Assembly (NCBI GenBank): GCA_014529385.2 | Contig: CM043944.1 | Coordinates: 84,231,384-84,295,383, forward strand | Length of the DNA stretch: 64,000 bases | Origin: Adiantum capillus-veneris | Taxonomy: Eukaryota > Streptophyta > Polypodiopsida > Polypodiales > Pteridaceae | Direction of reading: 5' to 3' | Shown here: one piece after another, positions 21,109 to 32,106 of the stretch | How positions within the stretch are numbered: position 1 is the stretch's first letter | Layout: every line of letters begins with the position of its first letter | Made by a program: the position numbers and the translations under genes | The notes under the pieces: model-generated | Told to the model about the DNA's origin: nothing | Databases searched by the model: none | What the model saw: the letters and a program-made list of their open reading frames with translations, nothing else

Positions 21109-22698
21109 TGTCATAATAATCAATATCTAATTCTCCTAAATGATTTTCTCATATTAAACTGATCATTTAATGTGGGGAAGTGCCAAGGGAGAAAAAGCTA
21201 GAATATTGGTTAAGTTAGCAGACCGGCCACAGTAGGGATCCAAAGGAGGGAAAATAGGGATCCAAAGGGGGGGCCATCTGCAAAAGAGCCATGTGAAACA
21301 ATGGGCCAAAAAGACCCTAAGGTTCAGCCCATTAAGACTTCCAAAATGCTAAGGTTCCAAAATTCAAAGGTTGTGTCCAAAGGTCAACCCTAGGGAAAAT
21401 TGGATGCTTAGTGTGTGCCCAAAAAGTCTTTCTACATCCCTACATGGGAGGGGGCGAGCCCCAAAGCTAGGGGATGAGAGAGAAAGCCACACACACACAC
21501 ACAGGCTCCCTTTACACAAAGGGAATGAGGGACACATGTCAGCTCCCTAGGCCAGATGCCCACAAGGTGTGCCCAATTCCTATTGGAAGACCCTTGAAGT
21601 GGACCAATGAGAATTAAGCTAGAGTAAATCTAGTTTAATTAATTTAAAAACATTTAATAAAAGAAACCAATGAGAATTAAGTCTCCTAGAAGACTATTGG
21701 GCAGTCTCCCAAGGGGTCCAATGAGCATTCAGGAGCCCCATGGCTTGCCTGATTCCTATTGGCCAGGAGGCAAAGGGGTCCAATGAGAGTTTAGTTTAAT
21801 TATTTAATTACCTAAAGCTCTCACAAAAGGGGAAAGGGGGACACATGTCTAAAGGCTATCACTTATGCTGCTTAATTCCTATTGGCTTGACCTGGGGAGG
21901 TCCAATGAGGCAAAGGCCAGACTTATTTAGCAGCTAGGGCTCGCCCAAGAGAGAGGGGGGGCTGATTTTTGCTTGGCATTGACACACACACTCTCACACT
22001 TGACCATGTGTGAAGGGAAAATACTCTATCTCCTCCCAAGCTTTAATGGAGAGCTCATCACCTACTCCAAGCTTGTGAGATAGAAGCCTACATCAACACT
22101 CTCTTGGCATGTGGATGCAAATCCAACCAAGAGCCAAGCTTCAATGCATGCTCATCTTCTCTACCAAGCTAATTACTAAGCTAAGCTATGCTAATATGAG
22201 TGATTATGTGAGGAGATGTACTTCTTTCTCGTAAGTTACTTCTTTTTCCTCTCAATCTACTCTCATACCCTGCTAGCTCTCACCATCTTCGAAGGTGTGT
22301 GAGGTCTTGGGTCTGAGAACGGGGATAATTCAAGTTGTGTTTGATTAAGTGTTTTGCTTGGTGTATGAAGCTTCCATCTTCATTGCACTAGCTAGTATTG
22401 AAGGAACACAAAGAATTGTATTGTACAATGTCTCTCTTGATGGGAGAAACCATAATACAAAGCCTTTTGGAGGGGGGACCGGCTCCATGCAAATCCGGTC
22501 CTCAACTGTTGTCAATAGCTTAATTGCTCTCTCTTTTGAAAGTATTGTCGATGCTATCTAACTAGGTGTTATGCCCTTTGTTGCTCTCTCCACCCAAGCA
22601 CTCTTGTAATTCTCATTAGGAATCAACTCTAATGAAATGCTCACTATGTTCATGCTAATTTCCGCTACACATAAGATTTTAGGCCATTAAATGTTACA
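21109..22698 (+). repeat. 3' LTR of CH2
   Basis: It is 1,590 bp, from TGTCATAATAATC to GTTACA, and nearly identical to the 5' LTR. Differences seen by eye are five single bases (all in the first 600 bases) and two bases fewer in the CA tract. Confidence 0.95.
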
Positions 22699-22703
22699 TA
22701 AAG
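22699..22703. other. Target-site duplication of CH2, right copy
   Basis: TAAAG matches 13787-13791. Removing CH2 and one copy restores the LINE reading across the RT motif CCFVDF...KAFDM. Confidence 0.92.
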
Positions 22704-23062
22704 TCCACAAAACAACAATTAAATCGCTTGCCTTTCAACTGACTTTCCTCCATGAGAAGATGAAGAGTGACAAGATGATCAATGGTGCTATGGCATCGAT
22801 GAAAATCCGCTTGTCCCTTTGCACGCTTGTCATTATTTTCAGCCCAATCACTCAATTTCATCTCCATTATGCACCCTAACAACTTTCCCATAAGAGACCC
22901 AACCATTACAGTCCGGTAGTTGTTTACATTCTTTACATCCCCTCCTTTATGCAAAGGCTTAACCCAATTAGTACTCAAATCATAAGGCATACCATGTTGA
23001 AGTACAAGGTTGAATATATCACACATCCACTCATGGGTAAAATATCCTGTCCATTTGATCAT
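22704..23062 (-). pseudogene. LINE reverse transcriptase, N-terminal part
   Basis: The frame shows the RT fingers motifs WVKPLHKGGD, NNYRTVMVGS and GKLLGCIMEMKL, ending CCFVDF at the CH2 insertion point. The QADF...STIDHL block corresponds to the QxGF...ST motif of LINE RT. Frames upstream (23059-23388) overlap, so at least one shift separates this part from the endonuclease side. Confidence 0.85.
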
Positions 23063-24473
23063 CTTCGACGTGATACCTTAAAGATCTCCCGCCTTGCGAG
23101 TGGCCAACTTTTCAAGCCCACCGCATACATCCTCAATAGTAAAAAAGAAGGCATAGATGGGAGTGAACCATAAAATGGTATTTTTTCAGCACTTGCTTGC
23201 TCATATAATTGCCTACAATGTGTGTACATATCCACAAGACTCAAGTTACCAAAATTCTCAACTCGCTTGCCCCTCAAGTTTCTCCAAAATCTTCCACATG
23301 CATGTGCCTTTTCTTGGACTTGAAAAAGTTGTCCCTTTACTTCCCATCTTCTTCTCTTCTTTTGAATCAATGTGTTGTATGTATGCAAATGAAATTAACC
23401 ACCTTTTGCGTGATCTATCTTTGTTGATACCATGGAGATGCTTTATAGCAAAGCATTCTTCAGCACAAGAACAAATACCTTTCTTGAAAGCTTCCCATTT
23501 AGTTTCCAATGGTGCATCATATTGAAGCTTCTTCATCCATAAATTTTTCTCAACCATTTCAATGTACATTGGTGCCCGTTTGAAATCCATACATATTGAT
23601 AATTTCTCTTTCCTTTGGCTAAGATTATCATGCTTAGTTGCTGCTTCACATGAAAGGTCAATACATATGATGCGATGGTCGGATCCCGGGGTCCATTGGC
23701 CAAACATAAATCTCTTTATGCAATACATGATGGCTTCGGAGAGTAGCATATAGTCAATCACACTATCCCCATTATGTCTCCTAGATGTAAATCCATTGGT
23801 TCCACTCCACAAATATACACCATTGGCAATGAGCATACTCGTGCTATTACACATGTGTAAAAGTAACTCTCCATCGTGATCCGGCTCTTTCTCATCCATT
23901 GAAGAACGATCATACAAGTGAACTTCATCCAACTCCCTTGAAATGTATGGCATACCAAATTGTTGAGTATCATGTTGCAATGTTTTTGTGCGAGCATTCA
24001 TATCCCCAAATCCAATAACATCACATTCACCTTTGAAATAAGCAATGTCCTCTTCTAAATCAAAAAATGGATGATCTCTATCCATGCAAGCATAAAAGGG
24101 AGACTCATGATGAGGAATGTAGCAACTGGCTACAAAAAATGGGTGCTCTTTTTGGTGTCATAATTTTCAGCCATACATAACGTTTGTACTTGTCATCTTT
24201 CACAATTGATACAAAATCTTCAAATCCTTTCTTAACCATACATGCTACCCCTCCTTGTCCTCTTCATTGCTTAAGATTCTTTGACCACATCAATGAATGT
24301 ACATTGTAATTCTCTAAGCCGTTAATCCTTTGTGTATCATGCTCCCAAGTTTCAACAAGAAGTACAACATTGGCTTTGCTTCTCAGTTCATCAATGGAAA
24401 CCCCCGCATTCCATGGGTATCCATTACAATTCCAAAAGCATATTTTCAATTGTAACTTGGTCTCATAGGTCAC
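23063..24473 (-). pseudogene. LINE endonuclease and linker (start of ORF2)
   Basis: ORF2 probably starts at 24473 (MTYETKLQLKICFWNCNG). Apurinic-endonuclease-like motifs are FWNCNG (Asn), LLVETWE (Glu), VIGFGDMNART (Asp-x-Asn) and PGSDHRIICIDL (Ser-Asp-His). These residues nick the target DNA in L1-type elements. The reading is broken near 24264 and 24100 and again near 23258, where the linker towards RT shifts frame. Confidence 0.85.
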
Positions 24474-25313
24474 GCATCCCTATTTTCTCGAGGGACTTGC
24501 CTCCTCCTTGGACAAGTGGATCCAACTATTATCAAGGATAATCTTTCACTTGTTCTCATCCGGCATGGTGCATACAATTGGCCCTTCTCTCGAGCGAGGA
24601 GCTCCTTGCTTCCCCACTCTATGTGCTCCATAGACCATAACTCCGGACATGCCAAAGTGGGTTTTGAAGAAATCTTCAATAACAATGGCAAGAGAAGGAG
24701 GTGTCTCTAGCTTCTCTTTGAAAATTAAACGAATAACAATGTTCTTGGAACGTCGCTCCCGTTCCTTCAACTACTCCACATCCACATTCTCAACATTCTT
24801 TGTTTGAGCCATATCTTGCATGAGTGAGGAATTAGCAACCACATTGCTACCACATACATCAGCCCAAGACTTGTTTGTGCATGCATTTTTCATGGCGCAT
24901 ACATCCCGGCTCATGGTGTCAAATTTCTCCTCTTTCAATACATGGTCATACTCTACTTTCCTCATCCGCTCCTTCAAAGCATTTAAGTCCACAAGAGAGC
25001 ATTTACATTCCTTGATTTCCTCTTCAAGTTGCATCAAACGTGTCTTTTGTATTTCAAGTGTCCTCTTGAAATTCTCATTCTCCACCACAAGTACCCTTAG
25101 TGTGCCATTCTCCATTGCAAGTGCTCGTAAGTCTTCACCTTGTTTGTTTACGGTCTCTTGGAATGATACCAAATATGCCATGATCATGGCTTTTGATGTC
25201 ATTGGTCGGGTGGATGTGTTGCTATCTCCATGCTTATGAGGTCTTGGATCATTTTCCACAATGGTTGTGGACCTTGTTGAAGAAGAAGAACCCTTGCAAG
25301 TGCCGAAAGACAT
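24470..25313 (-). pseudogene. LINE ORF1, coiled coil and RNA-binding part
   Basis: The first 180 residues (24771-25313) include a heptad-rich stretch (ENGTLRVLVVENENFKRTLE, then LMQLEEEIKE) expected to form a coiled coil. After a stop near 24771, the reading continues as SKNIVIR...VIEDFF...VYGAHRVGK, which resembles the RRM-like nucleic-acid-binding region of L1-type ORF1. The role would be RNA binding in the LINE particle. The internal stop and a shift near 24560 inactivate it. Confidence 0.7.
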
Positions 25314-25547
25314 TGTATGTAAAATAAGAGATGGGAGTCAATTTTCTTGAACCTGTTCACTTCGGAAATGTTGTTACAAAAATGCCTTTCATAACTCTGA
25401 AAATTTATATCTTTACATCAATGCATAGAGGGCTTTGTGCTCTTTGATTGAGGCTATAGATCACCCAAATTGGAGTTCAGATGAAGACGTTATGATCAAA
25501 AAAGTGAACTATTGTCTACTAGGTCAAAAAACGGTTGCGTTTTTTGT

Positions 25548-25548
<1 letters not shown>
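25314..25548 (-). other. LINE 5' leader
   Basis: The stretch between ORF1 and the GA tract has no frame. It is read as the 5' untranslated region because it ends abruptly at simple repeat. The true start is uncertain. Confidence 0.4.

Positions 25549-25581
<33 letters not shown>
25549..25581. repeat. (GA)n microsatellite
   Basis: An uninterrupted GA tract of about 32 bases separates the LINE from the dispersed repeat at 25577-25954. Confidence 0.9.
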
Positions 25582-25584
<3 letters not shown>

Positions 25585-25954
25585 TGAAATGGTATATTAA
25601 CACCTTCTAGTGGCCACATTGACCACCACGATGAATCTGATACAAGGTTTGGCTAAAAGAAAGAAAGAAACTAAGTAAACAAAAATAATACTATAGTTGT
25701 AAAAGGTGGGTATCAAGAGCATGAGAGGTACATATACAAAAAGTGGGTGTGCACCTTAGAGAAGAGATACAATATGCTTGGTATGTGGTTGATATGTTCT
25801 ATGCACACCGTAAAATGTACAATTAATAGACTAATGCTATCACTAACATACTCAAATTTAGAAAGCCGCCAAGTTGGCAGCACAAAAGCTATGAAGGATG
25901 AGAAACATGAGGGGATGGTGAGGCACACAAGAGAGGTGGAGAGGGTGGAGTGTC
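25577..25954. repeat. Dispersed repeat, direct copy of 11170-11553
   Basis: It is in the same orientation as 11170-11553 and matches it throughout at about 85% by eye, including the sharp end at GGTGGAGTGTC. It has GA tracts on both sides (25549-25581 and 25959-26009). No coding frame is conserved between the copies. Confidence 0.65.
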
Positions 25955-25958
<4 letters not shown>

Positions 25959-25999
<41 letters not shown>

Positions 26000-26009
26000 G
26001 AGAGAGAGG
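25959..26009. repeat. (GA)n microsatellite
   Basis: A GA tract of about 50 bases with one ATAG interruption. An apparent 83-residue minus frame across it encodes mainly Ser-Leu repeats and is not a gene. Confidence 0.9.
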
Positions 26010-26562
26010 GTTGATACATCATGGTAGAGTTTTGTGCCCAGATGCATTGGCCCCAAGGGTTGGCACCCCTTTTGGTATTTCTTTATTATTGAGTGGCAAA
26101 GGTATAACTCTCGAGGTTCCTCTTGTCCAAGACTTTTCATCTAGATGCTCTTGAGAGTGAGGTCCCAACGGTCCTTATTCAAAATAGCAATTTAGGATAA
26201 AACTTTCTTTAGTAGACACTGACTTTAGATACTCGGATACCAAACTCCACAAATCTAGCACTTTCACAAAGACATCAATCACTGATCAATGACAATTCTA
26301 TCGAGGGTCTCAAATATAGATCATGATCATTATAACCTATTTAGCAATCACATATAGACTTTGCTAAACTTTTCACAGATATCTTGATCTATTGATTTTT
26401 GTTACTATCAGATTCATATCCGTTCTTTTCACATTTTAAGCAAACCCTCTTCTTTATTGCTATTAGATTTGGTATCCCTTGTCGATGCCCCTCCATTATA
26501 TCCATCTCTTGTATGCTTCTCTTCTACCATATATTCATTAGCTTGGGACTTGGCAATAAACA
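26010..26562. other. No recognisable gene
   Basis: Only short frames without known motifs are seen. It could be the 3' continuation of the decayed gag to its right, but no domain supports this. Confidence 0.4.
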
Positions 26563-27690
26563 CACACATTGTAAGAGAATCAAGTGGATCAATCTACCTT
26601 GTAGTTTCTCAAATGAAATTCCCAATCTGGCATAGTTTACCATGAGTAACCTTGGCTACTTCCACTGTCTTCAAAGCTTGTGGAATAAATGACCCTTAGC
26701 TCTTACACCTTCATCATCTCCCTACCATATATTGTAGCCCATATGTAGCTGCTTCAACAAGAGGAACATTTTGCTACATTTCCACCACTAGCTTTTTCAT
26801 CCCACATGTCCCAAAATTCAAGCGGGGTGGCCCTCAAGTTTCCCTAATATAAATCTTCCTATCCTTCTAAAAAACCATATTTTTCCTCTATGCTTCATTA
26901 ACATCATCAAAACCTTTATATTTATAGTCTTCACTATCGCACCACATCCATGGATCATTCTAATGTCTATGTGGAGGACATTTCTTGGGCTATGAGGTAG
27001 AGCACTTTGCACTTAATCCTTCAATTTTTATTGCTTTTAAATTTAAATTTAATTATTTTATATCTTTCACCATCTCGTCAAGAGCTGGATCCTCTAATTT
27101 AGGTATTGTTAGGGGTGATTTCTTCTCACTTCGTCTTCAATTGTATTTGTATGATCAACCACAATCAGTTTATCAACCCTCATATGTCCCTTCATGATGA
27201 TATTTACCGCTTCAAAAACTATTTTCCAATCAAAAAGTTAAGACTAATTCACTTGTTGAGTCTTCAAGTAGTTGCACCAAACGCTTTTGAAGTCAAAGAT
27301 CAACAACTTGGATAAATAGCTCTACTTGCTCCAATTTTAGTGAGAGTTGCTATTTTGTAGATAATTTATCAAATTTCTTTCCAAATTCTTGCATTACTTC
27401 TCATGCACATACATCCTTATTTCTCTTCTGCACCCACTTCATGAAATTCTATTTAGTTACCCTCTAAAAATCTTCAAGAAAACACTCCTCTTGCAAAGCT
27501 TTCCAATTAAACACTTGCCAATTTTTGCCTTGTGCTTCTTGTATCTCACAAGTTTGGACCCTAAGCTTGGCCACTATATTCGTGTGAAACCCCTCATCCA
27601 CATCATGATCGTTAATCCTATTATTCCCCATAGATTGCTCATAGATGTGGAACATTTTTGAGATATCTTGGCCTTCAAACCAATGCAATT
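26563..27690 (-). pseudogene. Decayed retrotransposon gag-like fragment
   Basis: The best part, 27464-27688, reads KNWQVFNWKALQEECFLEDF, and past a stop RVTKQNF-like words. This matches a pattern I associate with plant gag proteins (W..F...L..EYF..D..R.TK). Further along, near 26900-26970, a broken frame reads WMWCDSED...DDVNEA...KNMVF, resembling the Cys/His finger region that follows in such proteins. There are many stops. No LTRs were tied to it, and the family cannot be named. Confidence 0.4.
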
Positions 27691-28127
27691 TGTATGTAAG
27701 TGCTTGTCGAGATTTTCAAATAAACTTGTGCAAATTGAGGTTCTATTGTGAACATGTTTGTTTTTGTTGCATGTAAGAAAAAAATCGATGCATCATTTGT
27801 TGTATCACTATCTCTTGCCATGCAGTCATCTTTCTTTATGAAAATTTTCCACCATGGCTCATTTTGCATTGGGCTCACCAAAGATTTCGAGGGATAGGGG
27901 TTTGAGAAGTGACCTGGGAAGACATAAGACCTTTGGCTGCGAGAAAAGAGAAAGATAAGATGCACAAATCAAGAAATTATGCACAGTTGATGCTTTGAAA
28001 CCAAAATTTATATTGCTAATGAATTTTAAAATTGAGTACAAAAATTAATTGTGAACGCGGCATTGCATTCTACTTTCTTCTTCTCATAATTGAGAGTGGA
28101 AGATAGAGGAGTTGTCTTTGACAAAAA
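27691..28127. other. No recognisable gene
   Basis: AT-rich sequence with short frames only. It separates the gag-like fragment from the inverted dispersed repeat. Confidence 0.4.
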
Positions 28128-28570
28128 AGAGCATGAGAGAGGGAAAACTCTTCCTCCTTTTGCCTTGCTGTTCTATAGGGTACTTTGCAAGTATACATCG
28201 CTCTCCAACTCTCCAACTATTCTATAGGGTACTTTGCAAGTATACATTATGTATGTCTTCATCGCTCTCCAACTTTCCTTCATTGAGATCAAGGAATATC
28301 TCTAGCGATATTGACCCTCTAATTACCCCTCCTTCCCTCCACATAGGCAGGGAGGAAGAGATAACAATAGGAAAATTCCTCTTCCTTTCTATTCAGAGCG
28401 AGCCTTGGCCCTCCTTGGAGGGGGGGGGAGGGGGAGAGAGAAAGACAGATGGAGACACAGAGAGAGAGAGAGAGACAAGAATTCCCCCAAAAATCCTCAA
28501 TCTCGCCCTCTTCCTATCTTCCTCTTGTTCTCCTTTGGACCTAGTGAGAGCGAGAGAAAAAATGGGTCAA
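28128..28570. repeat. Dispersed repeat, inverted relative to 10700-11040
   Basis: This is the longer of the two copies. It contains an internal direct duplication of TCTATAGGGTACTTTGCAAG (about 28160 and 28215) that the other copy lacks. A G-rich run and GA tract lie at 28418-28475. The 163-residue plus frame across it has no recognisable domain. Confidence 0.65.
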
Positions 28571-28713
28571 TGCATGCTAAGATGGTACACTTTTGGTGGT
28601 TAAAATCAAAGCTTGAATGCTTGTGCTTTTAAGCACTTGTAAACCTTATAAATTTTAAATTTCAAGGGGACAATGATGAAGCAGAGAGGGAAAGTGGCCC
28701 AACTTACCTGCCC

Positions 28714-28814
<101 letters not shown>

Positions 28815-28855
28815 CAGACAGTGAAAGAGAGAGACTCTGTAGAAGCTCAAAAAAG

Positions 28856-29131
28856 ATGGCTCTAGCAAGAGCAAAAGCACCATGGACCTATTACACTGTT
28901 TCTATTGCCTATGCCTGTGCTTTTATTCTAGAAAATTACAAGTTTGGTAGCACAACTCAAAAGAGCCTAGCAAAGAAGAAAGATTGGGAAAGAAAACCTA
29001 TTTCTTGGGCCATGTTTGCTGAAGAAGTTGTGGCAACCGTCATAAAAAAGGCACTTATGCCTAGAAAGTTGGCAGGTGGAGAGAGGCCAATGGGACCACA
29101 TGAGTTGCGGCATTACCTCTACTCAATGTGA
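28856..29131 (+). CDS. Small unrecognised ORF
   Basis: The open frame is 91 residues from the ATG at 28856, after the GA tract. It starts MALARAKAPWTYYTVSIAYA and later reads KKDWERKPISWAMFAEEVVA. Composition looks protein-like, with a hydrophobic stretch near residues 13-27 and a basic middle. I do not recognise it. The upstream Met at 28673 only adds Arg-Glu repeat. It may be an exon or retrotransposon fragment captured beside the Tat LTR, or chance. Confidence 0.3.
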   Translation: MALARAKAPWTYYTVSIAYACAFILENYKFGSTTQKSLAKKKDWERKPISWAMFAEEVVATVIKKALMPRKLAGGERPMGPHELRHYLYSM

Positions 29132-29446
29132 AGCTTGAAGGGAAGCATAAGGTAGAGGAAACAACCACTATAAATGTGGATTTCAAGACCATATATTGGA
29201 AACAAAGAAATTGCTTAGCACCTTCAGTGAGAGGGTTCATTAGAAGAAAGAGCAGCTGCAGAGAATGAATGTAGACTTGGAGGAAGCAAAGGAAGACACA
29301 CAGAGACAGGAAGGTCGCTCAGATGACGTAGCTGTATTTTGAAAGAAGCTAGTAGATTCTCAGTGCAACTTGGAAGCACAATGAGGCAGCGGGTGAAACT
29401 GCAAACACAGAGAAAATCATAAGACTCCATGCAAACATTAAAGACG

Positions 29447-30996
29447 TGTCTAAAAATCTAATATCTAACCTACCCAAATGATTTTCACATATTAAATTGA
29501 TCATTCAATGTGGGAGAATAAACGAGATCAAGGGTTAGAATATAGAGATGTGCTTATAGATCTACCTCAACACGAGGCCAATGGTAAAGGGGTCCAAACG
29601 AGAGATGGTATGTCAAAGAGCAAGGCTAGCTAATGGAGATTAAAGACCTTAGGGATAGCTTCATTAAAGATCTCCAAAGGTTGATGTTGATGAGGGATTT
29701 TCACAAGCCAAGCTCCCATACCCCTCTTCTCTCGTCCCCACCCCATGAAAACCCCCTCTTAGGGAGGGAGTGATAAAAGGCATTGGAAAAAGTAAGAAAA
29801 AAAATAAAGTATGATTATGTAAATATATAAGAAAGGTAAAATAGGCCACCTCATGCCTACGGGGTAGCCCATCCCCACCTTGCCTCCTTTTTCTTCACTG
29901 TTGCCCCGCCGGGTGTCCCTTTTCCTCTCCTCCACTCAAAAGGTCAACCCTCTCTCTCTTCCCCTTGTCCTTTCTCCTTTCTCTCTCCCCACAAGCTACC
30001 CCACCTCTCACCAATAATGCATTATAACTCACCAATAATGCACCCTAACTCACATGCAACTTACCCTACCTTCCAAAATAGTATACCCCACCCCCTCTTT
30101 CTCTCTCCTATCATATCCCATGACCCAAATACCCCCCTCTCTCTCTAAAGGGCGCCATGTCTCTTGTCTTGTAGCTAAATAACCTCCCCCACACTCACAC
30201 AAACTCAGTTTCACTGAAAAAGGTGCCCACAGACCCATCCCCACCCGGTGGTTACCTGATTTTTCTTGTGTTCACACACATCTGCACACAGATTCACCTC
30301 TGAACACTCTCCCCCTCTCTCCCCTCTTGTAATTACTTTATTCTCCATGTCACCTCTCACTTTCTTTCATCAACCCATCTCTCTCTCTTAGTCTCTCTCT
30401 CATGACACTGCTGTTCTGGCACATATACACACAGCCAGACAAGTGGGGCCCACAGTCACATGGCCTATGTAGATAATGATTTCTTCATCTCTAAATTCTA
30501 GAATTTCTCCCCCCTCCTCCCCTATATAAAGAGGGGTCACCATCACACTAAGGACACACACCATCACCAAAGAGTACACTATGCACTGTGTGTGCCTAGT
30601 GCACACACACACACCCACACCATCACCATCACCGCAATCACCATGCTTGTCTTAAGCATGACCTCTACACCCTTGGGCTATGGAAGATGAAGGGAAACTA
30701 AATGAAGGATGATGGCCATAACCCTCGTGTGAGTCTTCGCCATCAACTCCCACCTATCCGCCATGTGCTCTACCACGCTCTCCCTTCTCATTCCCCTACC
30801 CTATGCTCCCCATTTCATCGCCTTATTCTCTAAATAAAGCTTGAGGTTTTGTGAGTATGTTTTCTTGCAATGTTTTGCCCATGTGAGGTGTGCGGAATCG
30901 CCACCTAGTCTTGTGTTTGGAGTGAGCTTGTGTATGTGTGAAGGGTGTGCGGATTCGCCATCCTTTTGTGGTGCCTAGGTACTAAGCCGCTATACC

Positions 30997-31042
<46 letters not shown>

Positions 31043-31248
31043 CTCATTCCCTTTCCTCTTTATCATTGCTCCCAAGCATCCATCTCTCTTGGATGAAAAC
31101 TTTGTTATGGTGGTGTGTTGTTTGCGTCCTAGCCGTTGAAGCTAGGTGGTGCCCCCTGTTTGCTTTACCATGACAGGCTCGAGGCGCGCCATTTGGTCCC
31201 CGGTGTTTTAGAGGCCGTCGGGGTTCGGGGTTCGCTTTGCTCCCGTCA
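29447..31248 (+). repeat. Candidate 5' LTR of the Tat element
   Basis: About 1.8 kb, TGTCTAAAAATC to CCCGTCA. The first 100 bases resemble the start of the CH2 LTR (shared blocks AAATGATTTTC, CATATTAAA, TGATCATT, AATGTGGG). The rest differs and is very C/T-rich, with a (CT)n tract at 31003-31039. No second LTR is present, so the limits are inferred from TG/CA ends and the primer site. Confidence 0.6.
30523..30530 (+). promoter_or_regulatory. TATA box of the Tat LTR
   Basis: TATATAAA followed by GAGGGG lies about 725 bases before the LTR end, after a pyrimidine-rich stretch. It is the most convincing core promoter in this region and points into the element. Confidence 0.6.
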
Positions 31249-31250
31249 TT

Positions 31251-31267
31251 TGGTGCCCCCACGGAGG
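31251..31267 (+). other. Candidate primer-binding site of the Tat element
   Basis: TGGTGCCCCCACGGAGG begins two bases after the CA that ends the LTR. It has the TGG start expected for a tRNA 3' end, but I cannot name the tRNA with confidence. Confidence 0.45.
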
Positions 31268-31321
31268 ATCTTTTCATGAAACCCTTCAGTTTACAAGACT
31301 GAAACCCCTAAACTATTGTGA

Positions 31322-31785
31322 ATGGATGAATGGCTAGCAGGATTTGCTAATTGGACGACAGAAGAAGAAGAGCTCCAAGCACAACTAGATGAACTCCGCA
31401 TCTCCATCGAAGCTCGAGTGCCTGGCGTAACGGTAATCGATTTGCAGTGGGAGAGTCAACCAACACGCCAAACCCGCTGGATATACATAGGCCAAGTGCC
31501 AAGAAGAAGAAGGAGAAGGTCGAAACCATGTCCGCAACCTATAACCAACCCACAACAACAAAATGGAAGGAGCTCTACATAATAGAGAATCAACACTATT
31601 CTACTTTGAAAATCGGGTAACTCAAGTCACCGAGGTAATTATCATAGTCAGTTTTCAAGTCGCACCTGATGCTGCAGCATAGATAACGGAATCATTGGCT
31701 CACACTCTCACTAGAGAAACTAGGGATCTATTGAGTTTGTTTCAGGAAAGAACACCACCCTCTCCCCCAAGCTTGGACAGTGACT
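31322..31785 (+). pseudogene. Leader ORF of the Tat element, broken
   Basis: The first frame (31322-31582) encodes 86 residues, starting MDEWLAGFANWTTEEEELQA and ending in an arginine-rich, Pro/Gln tail. In another frame the reading goes on as NRESTLFYFENRVTQVTEV and later TRETRDLLSLFQERTPPSPPSLDSD. The composition is that of a coding sequence with a shift and stops. Some Tat/Ogre elements carry an extra ORF before gag, and this could be its remnant. It could also be a gag N-terminus. No domain is recognised. Confidence 0.4.
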
Positions 31786-32106
31786 AAGCACCTCTAAGCT
31801 TCACATGAATCAGTACAACCTACCTCAAGACAGATCACACATACCAACATGTGTACGCTCAATCAAGGTAATACTGGATTTGAAGGCTCACTACCAGCAC
31901 GTCATTGACACCATGCTGGGTGGGGAGCGATTTTTTGAGGTTCTGGCATCAGATCAACCATTTGTCCTACCTTTGGTACAAGGCAATGTACTGTTTGAAG
32001 TTTTAATCTATGTCCTAGTATAAGAGGGTATACACACCTCCTTGTAAAGAAGAAAAAAACTTTTGCAAGTTAAGCAGTGTGTCTTTCTAGCTCTCTCTCA
32101 GTAATC

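Larger units (their letters stand above)
13792..22698 (+). mobile_element. CH2, full-length intact Ty3/gypsy chromovirus
   Basis: The element is 8,907 bp long and has two near-identical LTRs, a tRNA-Met primer site, one gag-pol frame, a polypurine run and a TAAAG duplication. By eye the LTRs differ at five substitutions and one CA-repeat length change over about 1.59 kb, so the insertion is recent. It sits in the RT of an older LINE. Related decayed copies, CH3 and CH4, lie on the minus strand at 38-64 kb. Confidence 0.95.
12331..25548 (-). mobile_element. L1-like LINE, split by chromovirus CH2
   Basis: On the minus strand the order is 5' leader, ORF1 with coiled coil, endonuclease, reverse transcriptase and 3' region. 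This is the layout of an L1-like non-LTR element. The two halves (22704-25548 and 12331-13791) join at the TAAAG duplication left by CH2, and the protein reading joins in the RT fingers. Both ends lie against GA-rich microsatellites, so the LINE's own target duplication cannot be read. Several frameshifts show it was already decaying or has decayed since. Confidence 0.85.
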
